From Symbiodinium natans (taxonomy: Eukaryota; Sar; Dinophyceae; Suessiales; Symbiodiniaceae), in assembly GCA_905221605.1 (NCBI GenBank), contig CAJNDS010001247.1, forward strand, positions 310,001 to 374,000: a stretch of DNA of 64,000 nt, in the 5' to 3' direction. Under the pieces are notes generated by a model that saw only the letters and a list, made by a program, of their open reading frames with translations, did no database searches and was not told the origin of the DNA. Position numbers and translations under genes: made by a program. This document shows positions 10,748 through 21,833 of this stretch, piece by piece; the stretch's first letter is position 1; each line of letters opens with the position of its first letter.

Positions 10748-11449
10748 ACCTTTCAGGGTTTAGGGGTTTAGGGGTTTAGGGTTTAGGGTTTAGAGTTTAG
10801 GGTGGGGTTTTCTCTATAGGGTTTAGAAGCTTAGGGGTTTAGGGGCTACAGGGCTAGGAACCCTAAACTTAAACCCTAAACCCTAAACCCTAAAACTTAA
10901 ACCTTATGACCCTACAGCCCTCTGATTGACAGCAGAGGTCCTCCGGGACTCTCCAGCAGCCTCGCGGATGGTTAGGGTTTAGGGTTTAGGGTTTAGGGTT
11001 TAGGGTTTAGGGTTTAGGGTTTAGGGTTTTGGGTTTAGGGTTTAGGGTTTTTTGGGTGTATTGCGGGTGCAGAAGGAATCCCATCCCTGCAAAAAGATTA
11101 CGGTTTAGGGTTTAGGGCTTCGGTTTAAGGTGTTCGGTCCCCCTCTGGAGTCCACTTCTTCGCAGGAACCCTTTTTGGTCCCTGGGGTTGTCAAGTGTGA
11201 ACTAAACACCCCCCCCCCCCAAAAAAAAAAAAAACATGCTATTCGGAATATGGGAGAAATAACTACGGCCACATCTAAGGAAACCCTAAACCCTAAACCC
11301 TGGCAAACCCTCAACCCTAGAGCCCTGGAGCCCTAGAGCCATGGAGCCCGGGCCCTTTAAACGGCTACCCCTGATATACCCCTTATCATTTACCCTAACG
11401 GGGCCATGAAACCATCCTTAGAAAAGCTCTGACGCCCTAAACCCTAAAC

Positions 11450-11610
11450 CCTAAACTTGCCCTAAACCCTAAACCCTAAACCCTAAACCCTAAACCCTAA
11501 ACCCTAAACCCTAAACCCTGAACCCTGAACCCTGAACCCTGAACCCTGAACAGGCTAAACCCTAAACCCTAAACCCTAAACCCTGAACCCTGAACCCTGA
11601 ACCCTGAACA
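11450..11610 (-). repeat. CCCTAAA / CCCTGAA mixed array
   Basis: Runs of CCCTAAA alternate with homogeneous CCCTGAA blocks. Confidence 0.9.
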
Positions 11611-11865
11611 GCCTCTACAGCCCTGAAGCCCTCTAGCCCCTGAGATCGCAGGTCGATTTCGGCCTGGCCGTCTCCCATGAGCCAGCTGAACCCTAAATCC
11701 TGAAGCCCTAAACCCTAAAATACCCTAAACCCTAAACCCCAAACCCTAAACCCTGAACCCTAAACCCGAAACCCTAAACCCTACACCCTGGTCTGCCGTG
11801 CCTGGAAGAGAAGCCCGGCCTTGTCAGGGGAGCTCTAGGGCTCAAAGCTCCAGCGTTTGGGGTTC

Positions 11866-11989
11866 TACAGGGTGGGGCCCCCTAGTTATAAGTAGAGTTA
11901 TAAGGGCCCTAAATTGGGTTATAAGGACCCTAAGTTAGGTTATAAGTCCCTTAACTACAGTTAGTATAGTAAGGGGGCCCCACCCTGTA
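11866..11989. mobile_element. MITE, family A
   Basis: 124 bp with intact inverted ends, nearly identical to those at 20933 and 43906. Confidence 0.93.
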
Positions 11990-12989
11990 GGGTCTCTAGG
12001 GCTTCGGGGTTTCGGGGAGGCTTGGGGATTTGGGTTTTTAGGGGTTCAGGGATTCTGAGGTTGGGCGTCTAACCGAGTCTAACCCTAAACCCTAAACCCC
12101 AAATCCTAAACCGTAAACCCTATAAACCCTAAACCCTAAACCCTGAACCCTAAACTGCTAGGGGTGAGGTGGTTTAGGGCTGGGGTGCCAGCTGCAAAGG
12201 TAAGCCGATCCCTCACTTCCGAGGCTTGGTTGCGTTTAAAGGCCCTAGGGTTTAGGGTTTAGGGTTTAGGGTTTAGGGTTTAGGGTTTGGGGTTTAGGGT
12301 TTAGGGTTTAGGGTTTAGGGTCTACAGTGGATTCGAACGACCTTAAACTTGCAGCTGTCTGTCCATGCTGTCGTAAGTCTTAAGTTTCAGGGTTTATGGT
12401 ATGAGGCTTTGGGTTTAGGGTGTAGGTTTCGGGCTTAGGGCTCAGGGTTCAGGGTATAGGGTTTGGGGCTCAGGGTTTCGGGTTAGGTTTGCATCGCTGC
12501 TGCAATCTTCACGGCCCAGAGTTGAGGAGTTCAAGGTTCAGCGAAGCTTTCATGTGGGGCTCGGGAGTTCGGCTGGTGCCCTTTAGGGTTCAGGGTTTAG
12601 GGTTTAGGCTTTGGTTAGGGTTTAGGGTTTAGGGATTAGGGTCGAAGTTGACCTACGCACACACACGTCAGATATCTCCGATGCCAAGCTCCTAGTAGCC
12701 AAGTAGAAACCCTTTCCCTAAGGTTTAGGGTTTAGGGTATATACTTGGGCCCTAACAGCTACTTTTTAGCAGCCCCTTTAAGGCCCAAGTCTACACATTG
12801 AAGCCCCAAACCCGAAACCCTCAACCCTATACAGGGCATCGTGGATGCTTAGGGCCTTAAGATACTAACCCCCCTAGGTTTCCCCCATAATTAAGGCCAT
12901 TTAGGGGTCATTAAGGCTAGTTGCGGTGATTTAAGGGGGGAACCTATAGAGGGGGTAGTGTGGTAGGGAAACCCATGATAAGAGCGTGC

Positions 12990-13031
12990 CTCGACCTTCT
13001 GCTTCAACTCCTGCAGCTCTCGTTCACGCTC
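12990..13031 (-). CDS. Probable kinesin tail exon, coiled coil
   Basis: Encodes ERERELQELKQKVE in phase with the exon at 14555; acceptor GTTCAG, donor GCACGC. A continuous charged heptad pattern with the previous two exons supports a coiled-coil tail. Confidence 0.6.
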
Positions 13032-13373
13032 CTGAACCACAAGGGTTGCAGTTTTGGGGCCTTGGACACCCTTCCGTGCCCCCTACGCTTTCGCTGGTCA
13101 CTCTACCCGAAACCCTAAACACCTAGACCCTAAACCCTTAGGTGCTCAAGCTCTCAAGACGGAATCCTCCACCTCTGTGAAAAAACGCCTGGACAGATGA
13201 GGCAACCGTCCTCTCACGGCCCCTGAATATGGGCCCTTAAAAGGGGACCTCTTATATATCCCTTCTACCTAAGGGCCCCGTGATGTAGGTTGCCCCCCCT
13301 AGGGCCATAGGGTACCAAGGCGGCCGTTTGTGAAGAATTCCTAAGTTGCCTCTGGTTCAGGGTTGGGGTGTTC

Positions 13374-13461
13374 CCCTAACACTAGCAGTCCTTAATAGGG
13401 ATTCTAATAAGGGGTACTATAATCCCTATTAAGGACTGCTAGTATGAGGGGCAACATCCCA
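13374..13461. mobile_element. MITE-like element, family B
   Basis: Ends TGGGGTGTTCCCC and CAACATCCCA, inner arms CAGTCCTTAATAGGGATT and its complement. About 88 bp. Confidence 0.82.
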
Positions 13462-14234
13462 GGCTTTGAGTGCTGCACCTTGGTTTTCGGTTGAGGAACT
13501 TAAATTGCGTACATGTGGTTCCCACATCTGGGATAGCTCGCAAAAACCATAGCCATGGCTCTCTTCTTATCTTCACATCCGTTGACTTCCTTTGCGGCAA
13601 CCCACTTGCCCAGCTTTCTCATGCTAAAGGGTTGTGTAGGGTCGAGGGTTCATCAAAAAGACTCAACCCTAACACCTAAGCCCTATAGCCCTAACTGCCC
13701 AAACGTATGGAGTAGTGGCATGGGCCTTAACCAACCCCGAGGTTCGACAGAATCAGCCCCAAAAACCTTCTACAAGAAGGCCTTTGGGCCCCCAAAAACC
13801 CTAAGATAAGAGTCCTGAGGGCCTTAGCGTAAGGGTTCTCAAGGAATTCAGGCTCGTACCCCTAATATTGTGCTCCTACAGGTTCCCCTTAATAGGCTCC
13901 GAATCTGGCCCTTCTACTACCTTAAGGATCTTCCAAAAGGGTCCCCAAAACTGAAGGGAGCAACCTTAAGGGTCCAAGGTAAAACCCTAAACCCTAAACC
14001 CTAGCCCTAAACCCTAAACCCTAAACCCTAAACCCTAAACCCTAAACCCTAAACCCTAAACAGGATCGGTCTCATTCCTTGGGGCTCTTCTTAGCGTAGC
14101 TACTTGGCCCCTTAGTCTGGTCCCTTACCTTCTTGAAAGGGGTTCTGATGTGCGGGCCCTTTGTAGCCCCTTCAAGAAATCCAGGTACTTATACAAAAAG
14201 AGAGACACAGAAAAGGGACCAATATTTAGAGCAA

Positions 14235-14460
14235 CGCCCCCCCCCCCCCCCCCGCCCCAAAAAACAAAAAACAAAAACAAACAACAACAATAATGAACAA
14301 AAAAAAATATATGTATGTGTATATATATATATATACATATGCATATGTATATATATATATATATACACGTTATACATAGTATGTATCTGTACTACTGCTC
14401 TTTGTTGTATGTGGAGGTTGGTCTTGGAGGGGGGGGGGGGTACCATATCGATATATGTAT
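14235..14460. repeat. Poly-C, AT dinucleotides and poly-G cluster
   Basis: C run at 14237-14253, (AT)n at 14320-14366, and a 12-base G run at about 14429-14440 followed by GTACC. Frames here on both strands are low complexity. Confidence 0.85.
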
Positions 14461-14554
14461 ATGACACGGATACCCTTAATTCAGAATAGCAATCTATTGA
14501 TCGAGGAGGAAAACATGTACCCAAAATACATATGTTCATTTAGCGGCGTCTCGC

Positions 14555-14589
14555 CTTGTCCCTTTCCTCCAGCTGTAGAAGCCGGGTAC
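14555..14589 (-). CDS. Probable kinesin tail exon, coiled coil
   Basis: Two bases completing an Arg codon, then TRLLQLEERDK, strongly coiled-coil-like. Acceptor GGCCAG, donor GCGAGA. Confidence 0.58.
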
Positions 14590-14729
14590 CTGGCCAGATG
14601 CATAGGGTTAGGGTTTAGGGTTTAGGGTTTAGGGTTTAGGGTTTAGGGTTTAGGGTTTAGGGTTTAGGAATTAGGGTTTAGGGTTCGGGCTTGAGACATG
14701 TTAGGGCCTCCCTCCCAAGAAAGTAGCCT

Positions 14730-14960
14730 AGACCCAAGAATAACCCAGGAGTAAAAAAAGGTGCCCTGTTTGGTTTGGAGGTATTTAATCAGAGAACCTA
14801 AACCCTAAACCCTAAACCCTAAACCCTAAACCCTAAACCCTAAACCCTAAACCCTAAACCCTAAACCCTAAACCCTAAACCCTAAACCCTAAACCCTAAA
14901 CCCCCTCAACCCCAAAGACAATAAGGGAATGGGGGGGGGGCCCACTCTGGGTTCGACAGT
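14730..14960. mobile_element. Family F element split by a telomeric array
   Basis: The left half (…AGGAGTAAAAAAAGGTGCCC … GAGAACCTAAACCC) runs into about 15 CCCTAAA units (14798-14900), and the right half (AATAAGGGAATG … CCCACTCTGGGTTC) follows. In ordinary copies a single CCCTAAAC occupies that position. Confidence 0.78.
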
Positions 14961-15018
14961 AGAAGCAGTAGCAGTCCAGGTCCAAGGCGCCCCAGATTCC
15001 CCTAGCTAGTCCAGTACC

Positions 15019-15142
15019 TACAGGGTGGGGCCCCCTAGTTATAAGTAGAGTTATAAGGGCCCGAAATTGGGTTATCAGGACCCTAAGTCAGGTTATAAGT
15101 CCCTTAACTACAGTTAGTATAGTAAGGGCGCCCCACCCTGTA
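15019..15142. mobile_element. MITE, family A
   Basis: 124 bp, inverted ends with one mismatch (GGGCGCCCCACCCTGTA at the right). Confidence 0.92.
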
Positions 15143-15235
15143 GGGGAACTCAAGGTTAACCGTTGGGATTCTAAGGGGGTTCTGTTACCCCCCAAAAAGG
15201 TTACGGGTTACCTACTCTACTACTTCTAGGATGCT

Positions 15236-15336
15236 GAGTAACCCAGGATTAAAAAGGGTACCCTTTTTTGCTTAAAGGGGTTTATAAGGGAACCTAAACC
15301 TACCAAAAAGGGAATAAGGGCACTACTGGGCATCCT
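15236..15336. mobile_element. Interspersed element, family F
   Basis: AACCCAGGATTAAAAAGGG … GGTTTATAAGGGAACC … AATAAGGGCACTACTGGG; a copy without array expansion. Confidence 0.7.
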
Positions 15337-16832
15337 AGACTTTAAGTTCCCTCCAAGTACGGCGCCGAGGTTCCTTGTGTCGGGATTGCCGCGCCCGAGC
15401 TTCTGGGGTTCAAGGGTTTAGGGTTTAGGGTTTAGGGTTTAGGGTTTAGGCATTTAGGGTCTAGGGAGCGGAGTTCAGGCCATTGGATTTTCAAGGGTTT
15501 GGCTAGGGTTCGGGGTTTACGACATCAAGCCTGTCCAACCCGATGAGCCCGAAACCTTAGGCGACCTAAACCCTACAAGTCTGTAAGCTGGTTTTGGGCT
15601 GGTAGGGTTTAGGGCTTAGGGCCTGGGGACTCGGCAGGGGTTAGAGGTGTCTAAGGGGCAGTTCTATGGCAGTTCTATGGTCTCTCAATTGGGCCCCTTA
15701 CCTTCTGGGGGGCCATGACGTATGCGCCCTTGGGTTGTATAGGTAGATAAGTGGTATAAAAGGGGGTACCCTTTTAAGGGCCCAACCCTAAACACTAAAG
15801 CCCTAAACCGCAGGGACCATGTAACCACACGAAGAGTGTGAGCCGCGGACTTGCCACCCTATGGGCTTGTAAACCCGAGCTTTTAGGCTGGGAGGAGGTC
15901 TGGGTATGTCACGAAAAGCTCCTCGGCTTTGGGCCTCTAGATATCAGATCTAGCCAGGCATTCCGTTTTCAAGGTTTCTGGATCTGTCCAGTACTGGACA
16001 TACAGGCGGGAGTGGGCATAGAAGCTGTGTCAGTTCCTTCTCCAACATTTTCCAGACATTGTCCAGGTTCAGCCTGACAGGGGCCGGCATTGGCTCCCAC
16101 GTCGCCATGTCGAAATAACAAATCGATGGGCCTGGGGCTTAGGGGTTTTTTAGGGTTTAGGGTTCTTAGACTTTCAGTGTTTTTCTTATTGAAGGTTTTG
16201 GAGGTATAAAGAGGCCCAGGGTTGAGGGCTTTGGGGCCTTAGACTTTCACGGCTGTTGTGTAAGCTTTGGGGCTTTAGGGTTTAGGAGTGTAGGGTTTTG
16301 GGGCACCCTAAACCCTGAACCCTAAACCCTAAACCCTAAAACCTAAACCCTAAACCCTAAGCCCTAGGGTCTTGGGGCCATCGACTTCGAGGACTGTCGG
16401 GACTTAGGATTGCTGGGGCGTCTTGTGCTCGTAATACAATACAGCTCCCAGGTTTGGGGCTTTGGGGTTCAGTTATTTAGGGGTTAGGGTTTATGGTTTA
16501 CGGTTCAGGGTTCAGGGTTTTGGGGTTGAGGGGCTGGGGTGCAGTCTGCAGAGAACTTTATGTGCTTCTTTTGGAGGTTCCGCAAGAGAACCGCTATTTG
16601 AGAGGTACTGGATATGTGCAACGAGTTGGATGGAGAAAAGGAAGTGTGGGATTTCGACCCAAAGGGGCCTATGCCCACGTGGAAGCACTAAACCCTAAAC
16701 CCTAATCCCTGAACCCTATCACCCCTAAACCCTAAACCCTAAACCCTAAACTCTAAACCCTAACCCTAATCCCTGAACCCTAACCCCTAAACCCTAAACT
16801 CTAAACCCTACACCGGCACAGGGCGGGGGCAC

Positions 16833-16866
16833 GCATCTGGGCATTCTCCAAGCGTAAGCGCTCTGC
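16833..16866 (-). CDS. Probable kinesin tail exon, coiled coil
   Basis: Encodes AERLRLENAQM plus one base, then a GT donor; the acceptor GACAG is preceded by a C run that would serve as a polypyrimidine tract. The split codon is completed by the exon at 14589. Confidence 0.58.
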
Positions 16867-17235
16867 CTGTCAGGGGGGGGGGGGGGGATCGTGAGACATG
16901 GTGGCCCCTCGCCTCACCCGAAACCCTATACCCTAACCAGACCGAGATTGGTCTAATACTTGAAAAGGTATTCCTGCCATAGTCCTCTTTTCAAGGAACC
17001 GCCCAGGAAGGTAAAACCCGGGGTCCGCGAACCCCAGACCCTAAACCCTGCCGAAGTGTTAGTGATTTACAATTGGGGTTGAGGGTTTATACGTTTAGGG
17101 TTTAGGGTTTAGGGTTTAGGGTTTAGGGACGATTCAAACCCAAACGCCGAAAACCCTACGGACAAAGACCACTCAACCCTGTCAACCCAATCTAGAAACT
17201 TTAAACCCGCAAACCCTATAAACCCTATAAACCCT

Positions 17236-17328
17236 ACCTGGGACTCTATTTACCTAAAGTTTAGTAGCAACTACCCTTACCTAGTTGTAGAACCCATAAA
17301 AAAACTGTAGGTAAAGAGAGTCCCAGGT
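17236..17328. mobile_element. MITE-like element, family C
   Basis: Ends ACCTGGGACTCTATTTACC and GTAAAGAGAGTCCCAGGT; second copy at 34044-34133. Confidence 0.85.
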
Positions 17329-17329
17329 A

Positions 17330-17483
17330 AGCCCTAAACCCTGAACCCTAAACCCTGAACCCTGAACCCTAAACCCTAAACCCTAAACCCTAAACCCTAA
17401 ACCCTAAACCCTAAACCCTAAACCCTAAACCCTAAACCCTAAACCCTAAACCCTAAACCCTAAACCCTAAACCCTAAACCCTA
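17330..17483 (-). repeat. CCCTAAA array
   Basis: About 21 units, mostly perfect, directly 3' of a family C element and next to the candidate exon at 17489. Confidence 0.96.
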
Positions 17484-17488
17484 CCAGC

Positions 17489-17521
17489 CTCATGGCGGGC
17501 CACCGCATAGGCCTCCTCATC
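17489..17521 (-). CDS. Probable kinesin tail exon
   Basis: Thirty-three nt encode DEEAYAVARHE between acceptor CCAAG and donor GCTGGT. Telomeric arrays lie close on either side. Confidence 0.45.
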
Positions 17522-17559
17522 CTTGGGGCAAGACTAAAGGGTAGGTACATGGTCCCTTG

Positions 17560-17870
17560 GGATGGGTTTGGGGTTTGGGGTTTGGGGTTTGGGGTTTGGG
17601 GTTTAGGGTTTAGGGTTTAGGGTTTGGGGTTTAGGGCTTAGGGCTTAGGGTTTAGGGTTTAGGGTTTAGGGTTTAGGGTTTAGGGTTTAGGGTTTAGGGT
17701 TTAGGGTTTTGGGGCTTCTCAGGGTCTTTCCATGGGCCCTGAAGATGGTTCCCTAGCCTCCTTTAAAGGGCTCTGATGTAGGGTCCCTTAACTTGTATAG
17801 GGTTTAGGGTTTAGGGTTTAGGGTTTAGGGTTTAGGGTTTAGGGTTTAGGGTTTAGGGTAGGGATGTATA
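17560..17870 (+). repeat. TTTGGGG and TTTAGGG arrays
   Basis: A TTTGGGG block (17565-17605) passes into TTTAGGG; a second TTTAGGG array lies at 17800-17862. Confidence 0.93.
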
Positions 17871-17882
17871 AGGGGTACAATC

Positions 17883-17993
17883 AGGGGCCCCCTTACTATA
17901 CTAACAATAGTGAAGGGACTTATAACCTAAGTTAGGATCCTTATGACCCACTTTAGGGTCCCTATGACTCTACTTATAGCTAGGGGGCCCTCC
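17883..17993. mobile_element. Diverged MITE, family A
   Basis: GGGGCCCCCTTACTATACTAAC to CTAGGGGGCCCTCC with the usual GACTTATAACCTAAGTTAGG body; the outer ends are eroded. Confidence 0.75.
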
Positions 17994-19218
17994 TTGGCCC
18001 CCTGTTAAGGGCCCATACTAAGGGACCATGTAACTACCATAAGACCAATAGACAGGTCCCAGGTTTCAACGCCGAAGCCCCTAATCTTGCTGAGAGCAAT
18101 GAACAACAAGACGCCCTAAACCCTAAAACCCTAAAACCTAAACCCTAAACCGGCTAAACCCTAAACCCTAAACCCTAAACCCTAAACCGTAAATCCTGAA
18201 CTAACCTTTGGAACTCAATCAGCCCAAAACCGAAACCTTAAACCCTAAACTCTAAATCCCAAACCCCCTAATTTCCTAAACCTAAAACCCTAAAACCCCA
18301 AGAAAGCCCAAAACGCTTGGAACCCTTGAGTCCCTGCAGCTTCACCCAGCTTCTACCCCCCCCCCCCTCCCCCCCAAAGTGTTTTCCTTCATCGAGCCTT
18401 TGTGGCTCCGAGTTAGGGTTTAGGGTTTAGGGTTTGGGGTTTGGGGTTTGGGGTTTGGGGTTTGGGTTTAGGGTTTAGGGTTTAGGGTTTATTGTTTGGG
18501 GTTTGGGGTTTAGGGTTTAGGGTAACCCTAGAACCCTGAACCGAGAGATACGTGAGCTGTTGGGTGGCCCCACAGCCGCAGCACCCAACGGCCACACCAG
18601 CGAGGTTTGCCGACTCCTCTGGGCCCTGCTATCTCTTGCAAAAGGTCGGGTTTCGGGTTTGGGGTTTGGGGTTTAGGGTTTAGGATTTAGGGTTTGGGGT
18701 TTGGGGTGAGAGGGTTTGGGGGTTGCGGTTAGGGTTAGAGGGTTTAGGGCTTAGGGCGAAGGCGGAGGGGGGGGAGTGCGGCGTCAGGGATAGGGCTTAG
18801 GGTCACAGGGCTTAGGGTCAGAGGGTTTGGGGTTGCATGATGTAGGGCAGTGATCGTTTGCAAGTGTAGCTTCTGAGCCTTCGGGGCACAAAGGTTCCCT
18901 TTAGAAGGAGCCTTTCAAGGGATACCCCTACAAGCTTCTCCGAATATGGTTTCCGAAATGGGGGTGGGGTACCTTCTTGGGGTCCTAATTGCAAGGGACT
19001 CCTACTATTTGTTGGGTCTTTTTTCGGGGTTCCCTACTTTTCGCTAACCCCCCTAGGCATCCCCAAACCCAAGGGTATCAGCTTAGGGGTCCTTAAGGTC
19101 GAGTCGCTTGAGCTTTCGCCGGCGCACGTGTGTTGGAGCCACGCCTCATGGAAGTGCTGTCCACCCTGGCCCCTGGCTGACACCACACGCGCATGCCGCT
19201 CGATTTTCTGTGGGTGGC

Positions 19219-19260
19219 TTCGAGTTCAGCAAGCTCACGCCCACGGCAGCGCAGCAAGTC
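19219..19260 (-). CDS. Probable kinesin tail exon, coiled coil
   Basis: Encodes DLLRCRGRELAELE between acceptor GCTGAG and donor GCCACC. The heptad-like leucine spacing and position after the motor suggest the tail; not a recognisable family motif. Confidence 0.5.
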
Positions 19261-19599
19261 CTCAGCGGTGAAATGCTAAGTCATGGCAGCATGGCTTGGT
19301 GCACGTGATGGCCCCGTACCAGAGTGGATCTGGCAGAAGTTGCATCGTCTCCTGGCAAGAGCCGGGGGCTAGGTCGAGCTGCCGCTTCCTGCATCGAGGT
19401 GATTCAGAAACTCAACGAAAGCTTTTTAGGGTTAAGGGTTTAGGCTTTAGGGTTTAGGGTTTAAGGTTTAGGGTTTAGGTACTTCTCCAGTGACCAAGGG
19501 GAAAAAGGTCCAAAACTTTATTTTTCCTACTAGATAAGGAAACCCAAAGAGTTCAAGGTTCAACTGTTGGCTAAGTAAGGAAGCCTTGAAAGCCTAAGC

Positions 19600-20340
19600 A
19601 CTAGGTGGGGGTTGCTGGGTGAAGTTGTCTCCGGTATGCCCATATATGGTCACTTCTCCATATTATGGTTTGTTTTGTGGTTGCTACTATAAGGTGGTCT
19701 CTGATGTTTGGGGATCCCCAAAAAGGGACCATGATGTTGAGACCTGACCATGTTGGTACCGTTTACGTTGTTTGAGAAGATGCTATTGGGCCAGCAAAGA
19801 GTACCTGTTCTGACACCCAGTCTCCGCTCAAACGCGCCTTCCCACCCATCTTGGAGAAGCGACGCCCCAAACCCCTCCAAGCCACAAAATGGTTTAGGGT
19901 TTAGGGTTTAGGGAAAATAGCTGATAAACCGAACACCCCCCCCTCACGAACAAAGGAACCTGCAAGAAAACCTGCGGCGTTCTGTCTTTTTTCTACAATT
20001 ACAGGGAATCTGCATGCCAAAGGGGCTCTTTATTAAACAGGACATCTTTGTTGAAGGAAATATACCAAGAACTCTCACCTCAACCGCAACCCTAACAGCC
20101 CAGCACGAAGCCGAACTCCCCCTTAGAACCATCATGAAATCAACCTCTTGGGTATGCCCTTGGGTTCTATGTAAACATAAATATCTACGACACACCTCCC
20201 AAGGGAACTCTAACCCTATAGCCTGCTATAGCCTGAAGCAGCCCACGACAGCCCCACGAAGCCAGCGAATCACCCTTAACCCTAAACCCTCAACCCTAAG
20301 CCCTCAGCCCGCAACCCTCAACCCTGAGCCCTAAACCCTC
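19600..20340. other. Intronic stretch, little repeat content
   Basis: Mostly single-copy sequence; part (about 20100-20205, CTTGGGTTCTATGTAAACATAAAT, CTCCCAAGGG) resembles 38280-38460. No exon recognised. Confidence 0.5.
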
Positions 20341-20414
20341 AACCCTAAACCCAAAACCCAGATGTAGAGCAACTTAACAGGCTCGGAAGCCAGCGAATCG
20401 CGAAGGGTCGGCGC

Positions 20415-20472
20415 AATGGAGTTGAGCCGGGAGCTCAGTTGCAAGGAATGAAGCGTCTCGCCCAAGGAGCAC
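20415..20472 (-). CDS. Kinesin exon 19: end of motor domain
   Basis: One base completes the split codon, then CSLGETLHSLQLSSRLNSI, matching 'ETL-x-SL-x-FA-x-R-x-x-x-I', the last motor helix. The 3' end is uncertain: a GC donor follows Ile, but the frame stays open further. Confidence 0.85.
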
Positions 20473-21770
20473 CTGGACTGGGTTTGGGGTTTAGGCGTTT
20501 GGCGTTTGGCGTTTAGGGTTTAGGGTTTAGGGTTAGGGTTTATAGGGTTTAGGGTGACCCAAATAAGCCAAGGAAGAAAAAAGGCGCAGTTTTTTGGTGT
20601 AAAGGGGTAAGGGAACCCGAACCCTAAACAAAGGGCCTACTCTGTGTCTTAGAATACCTACTTTAGTTTTTTTTGGGGCCATCGGCTTCAAGAGAGTCGG
20701 GATTCGGGTTTAAAGACCCCACCCCTCGAACCCTAAACCCTAAACCCCGACGGTTCTCAGTCGCTGCATTCCTGCCGAGCCCTAAACCCTAAACCCTAAA
20801 CCCTAAACCCTAAACCCTAAACCCTAAACTTGAGTCGCTAAGATGCCCGAAGCTCGAAAGTATAAGTCTCTGGATCCCGATGCGAATCCCCCCCCCCCAA
20901 AAAAAAACAAACAAAAAACCTAAACAAGGGCTTACAGGGTGGGGCCCCCTAGTTATAAGTAGAGTTATAAGGGCCCTAAATTGGGTTATAAGGACCCTAA
21001 GTTAGGTCATAAGTCCCTTAACTACAGTTAGTATAGTAAGGGGGCCCCACCCTGTAGGGTTATCTAGAAACCCTAAGCCCTGTGGGGCCCTCAGCCCTAA
21101 ACAGGGTTTGGGGTTAAGGGTTTAGGTCTAAAGGGCTAAGGGGTTGGATTCTGCTAGAGTAAACCAGAGGGCGACCGCCTAAGCAGAGGAAACAACATCG
21201 GGAGCCCCAGAACGAAGGGTTTAGGGTTCAGGGACCTAGAGTGATTTCAAGTTAGCCCGGCAGAAGCAGAACTAGATGTACAATAGCTAGGGCTGAAAGG
21301 GTCCACGTTTTAGGGTGTTGGGGGTTGAATTACAGCTTCAACCCGAAACCCTGAACCCCCTAGACCCTACAACCCTATAAACCCTATAGACCCTATAAAC
21401 CCTGTAAAAAACGTCATAAAACCCTAGAATCAACTAGGGGTCTACGGATCCAACATTCTCACGCCAGTTCTCTCGGTGTCCGGCCATGTGGGCGGAAGTG
21501 CCACGACGATCGCCGTGCGGCTGTTTTGCTGACCACCCAGGGCATCCTTTCTTAGGGTTTAGGATTTAGGGTTTAGTGTTTAGGGTTCAGGGTTCAGGGT
21601 TTAGGGTGAAAGTCTTAGAGTTGTCATGGGCCCGCTACACCTGGTACCCTACTAGAGCTTATGGTTTAGGGCACTTGTAAGGCTTAGGGGGTGAGTTCTT
21701 GGCATGCGTGGTGCTCCATTGGGATGTTTGAGGCGTTTGCAAATAGGCTGATCCTCACGTGCGCTCCCTT

Positions 21771-21833
<63 letters not shown>

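Noticed and set aside
18548-18645. Plus-strand AAPNGHTSEVCRLLWAL segment resembling an ankyrin repeat
   Set aside because: Single weak match on the strand opposite to all other genes; the minus strand is also open here, so I could not decide.
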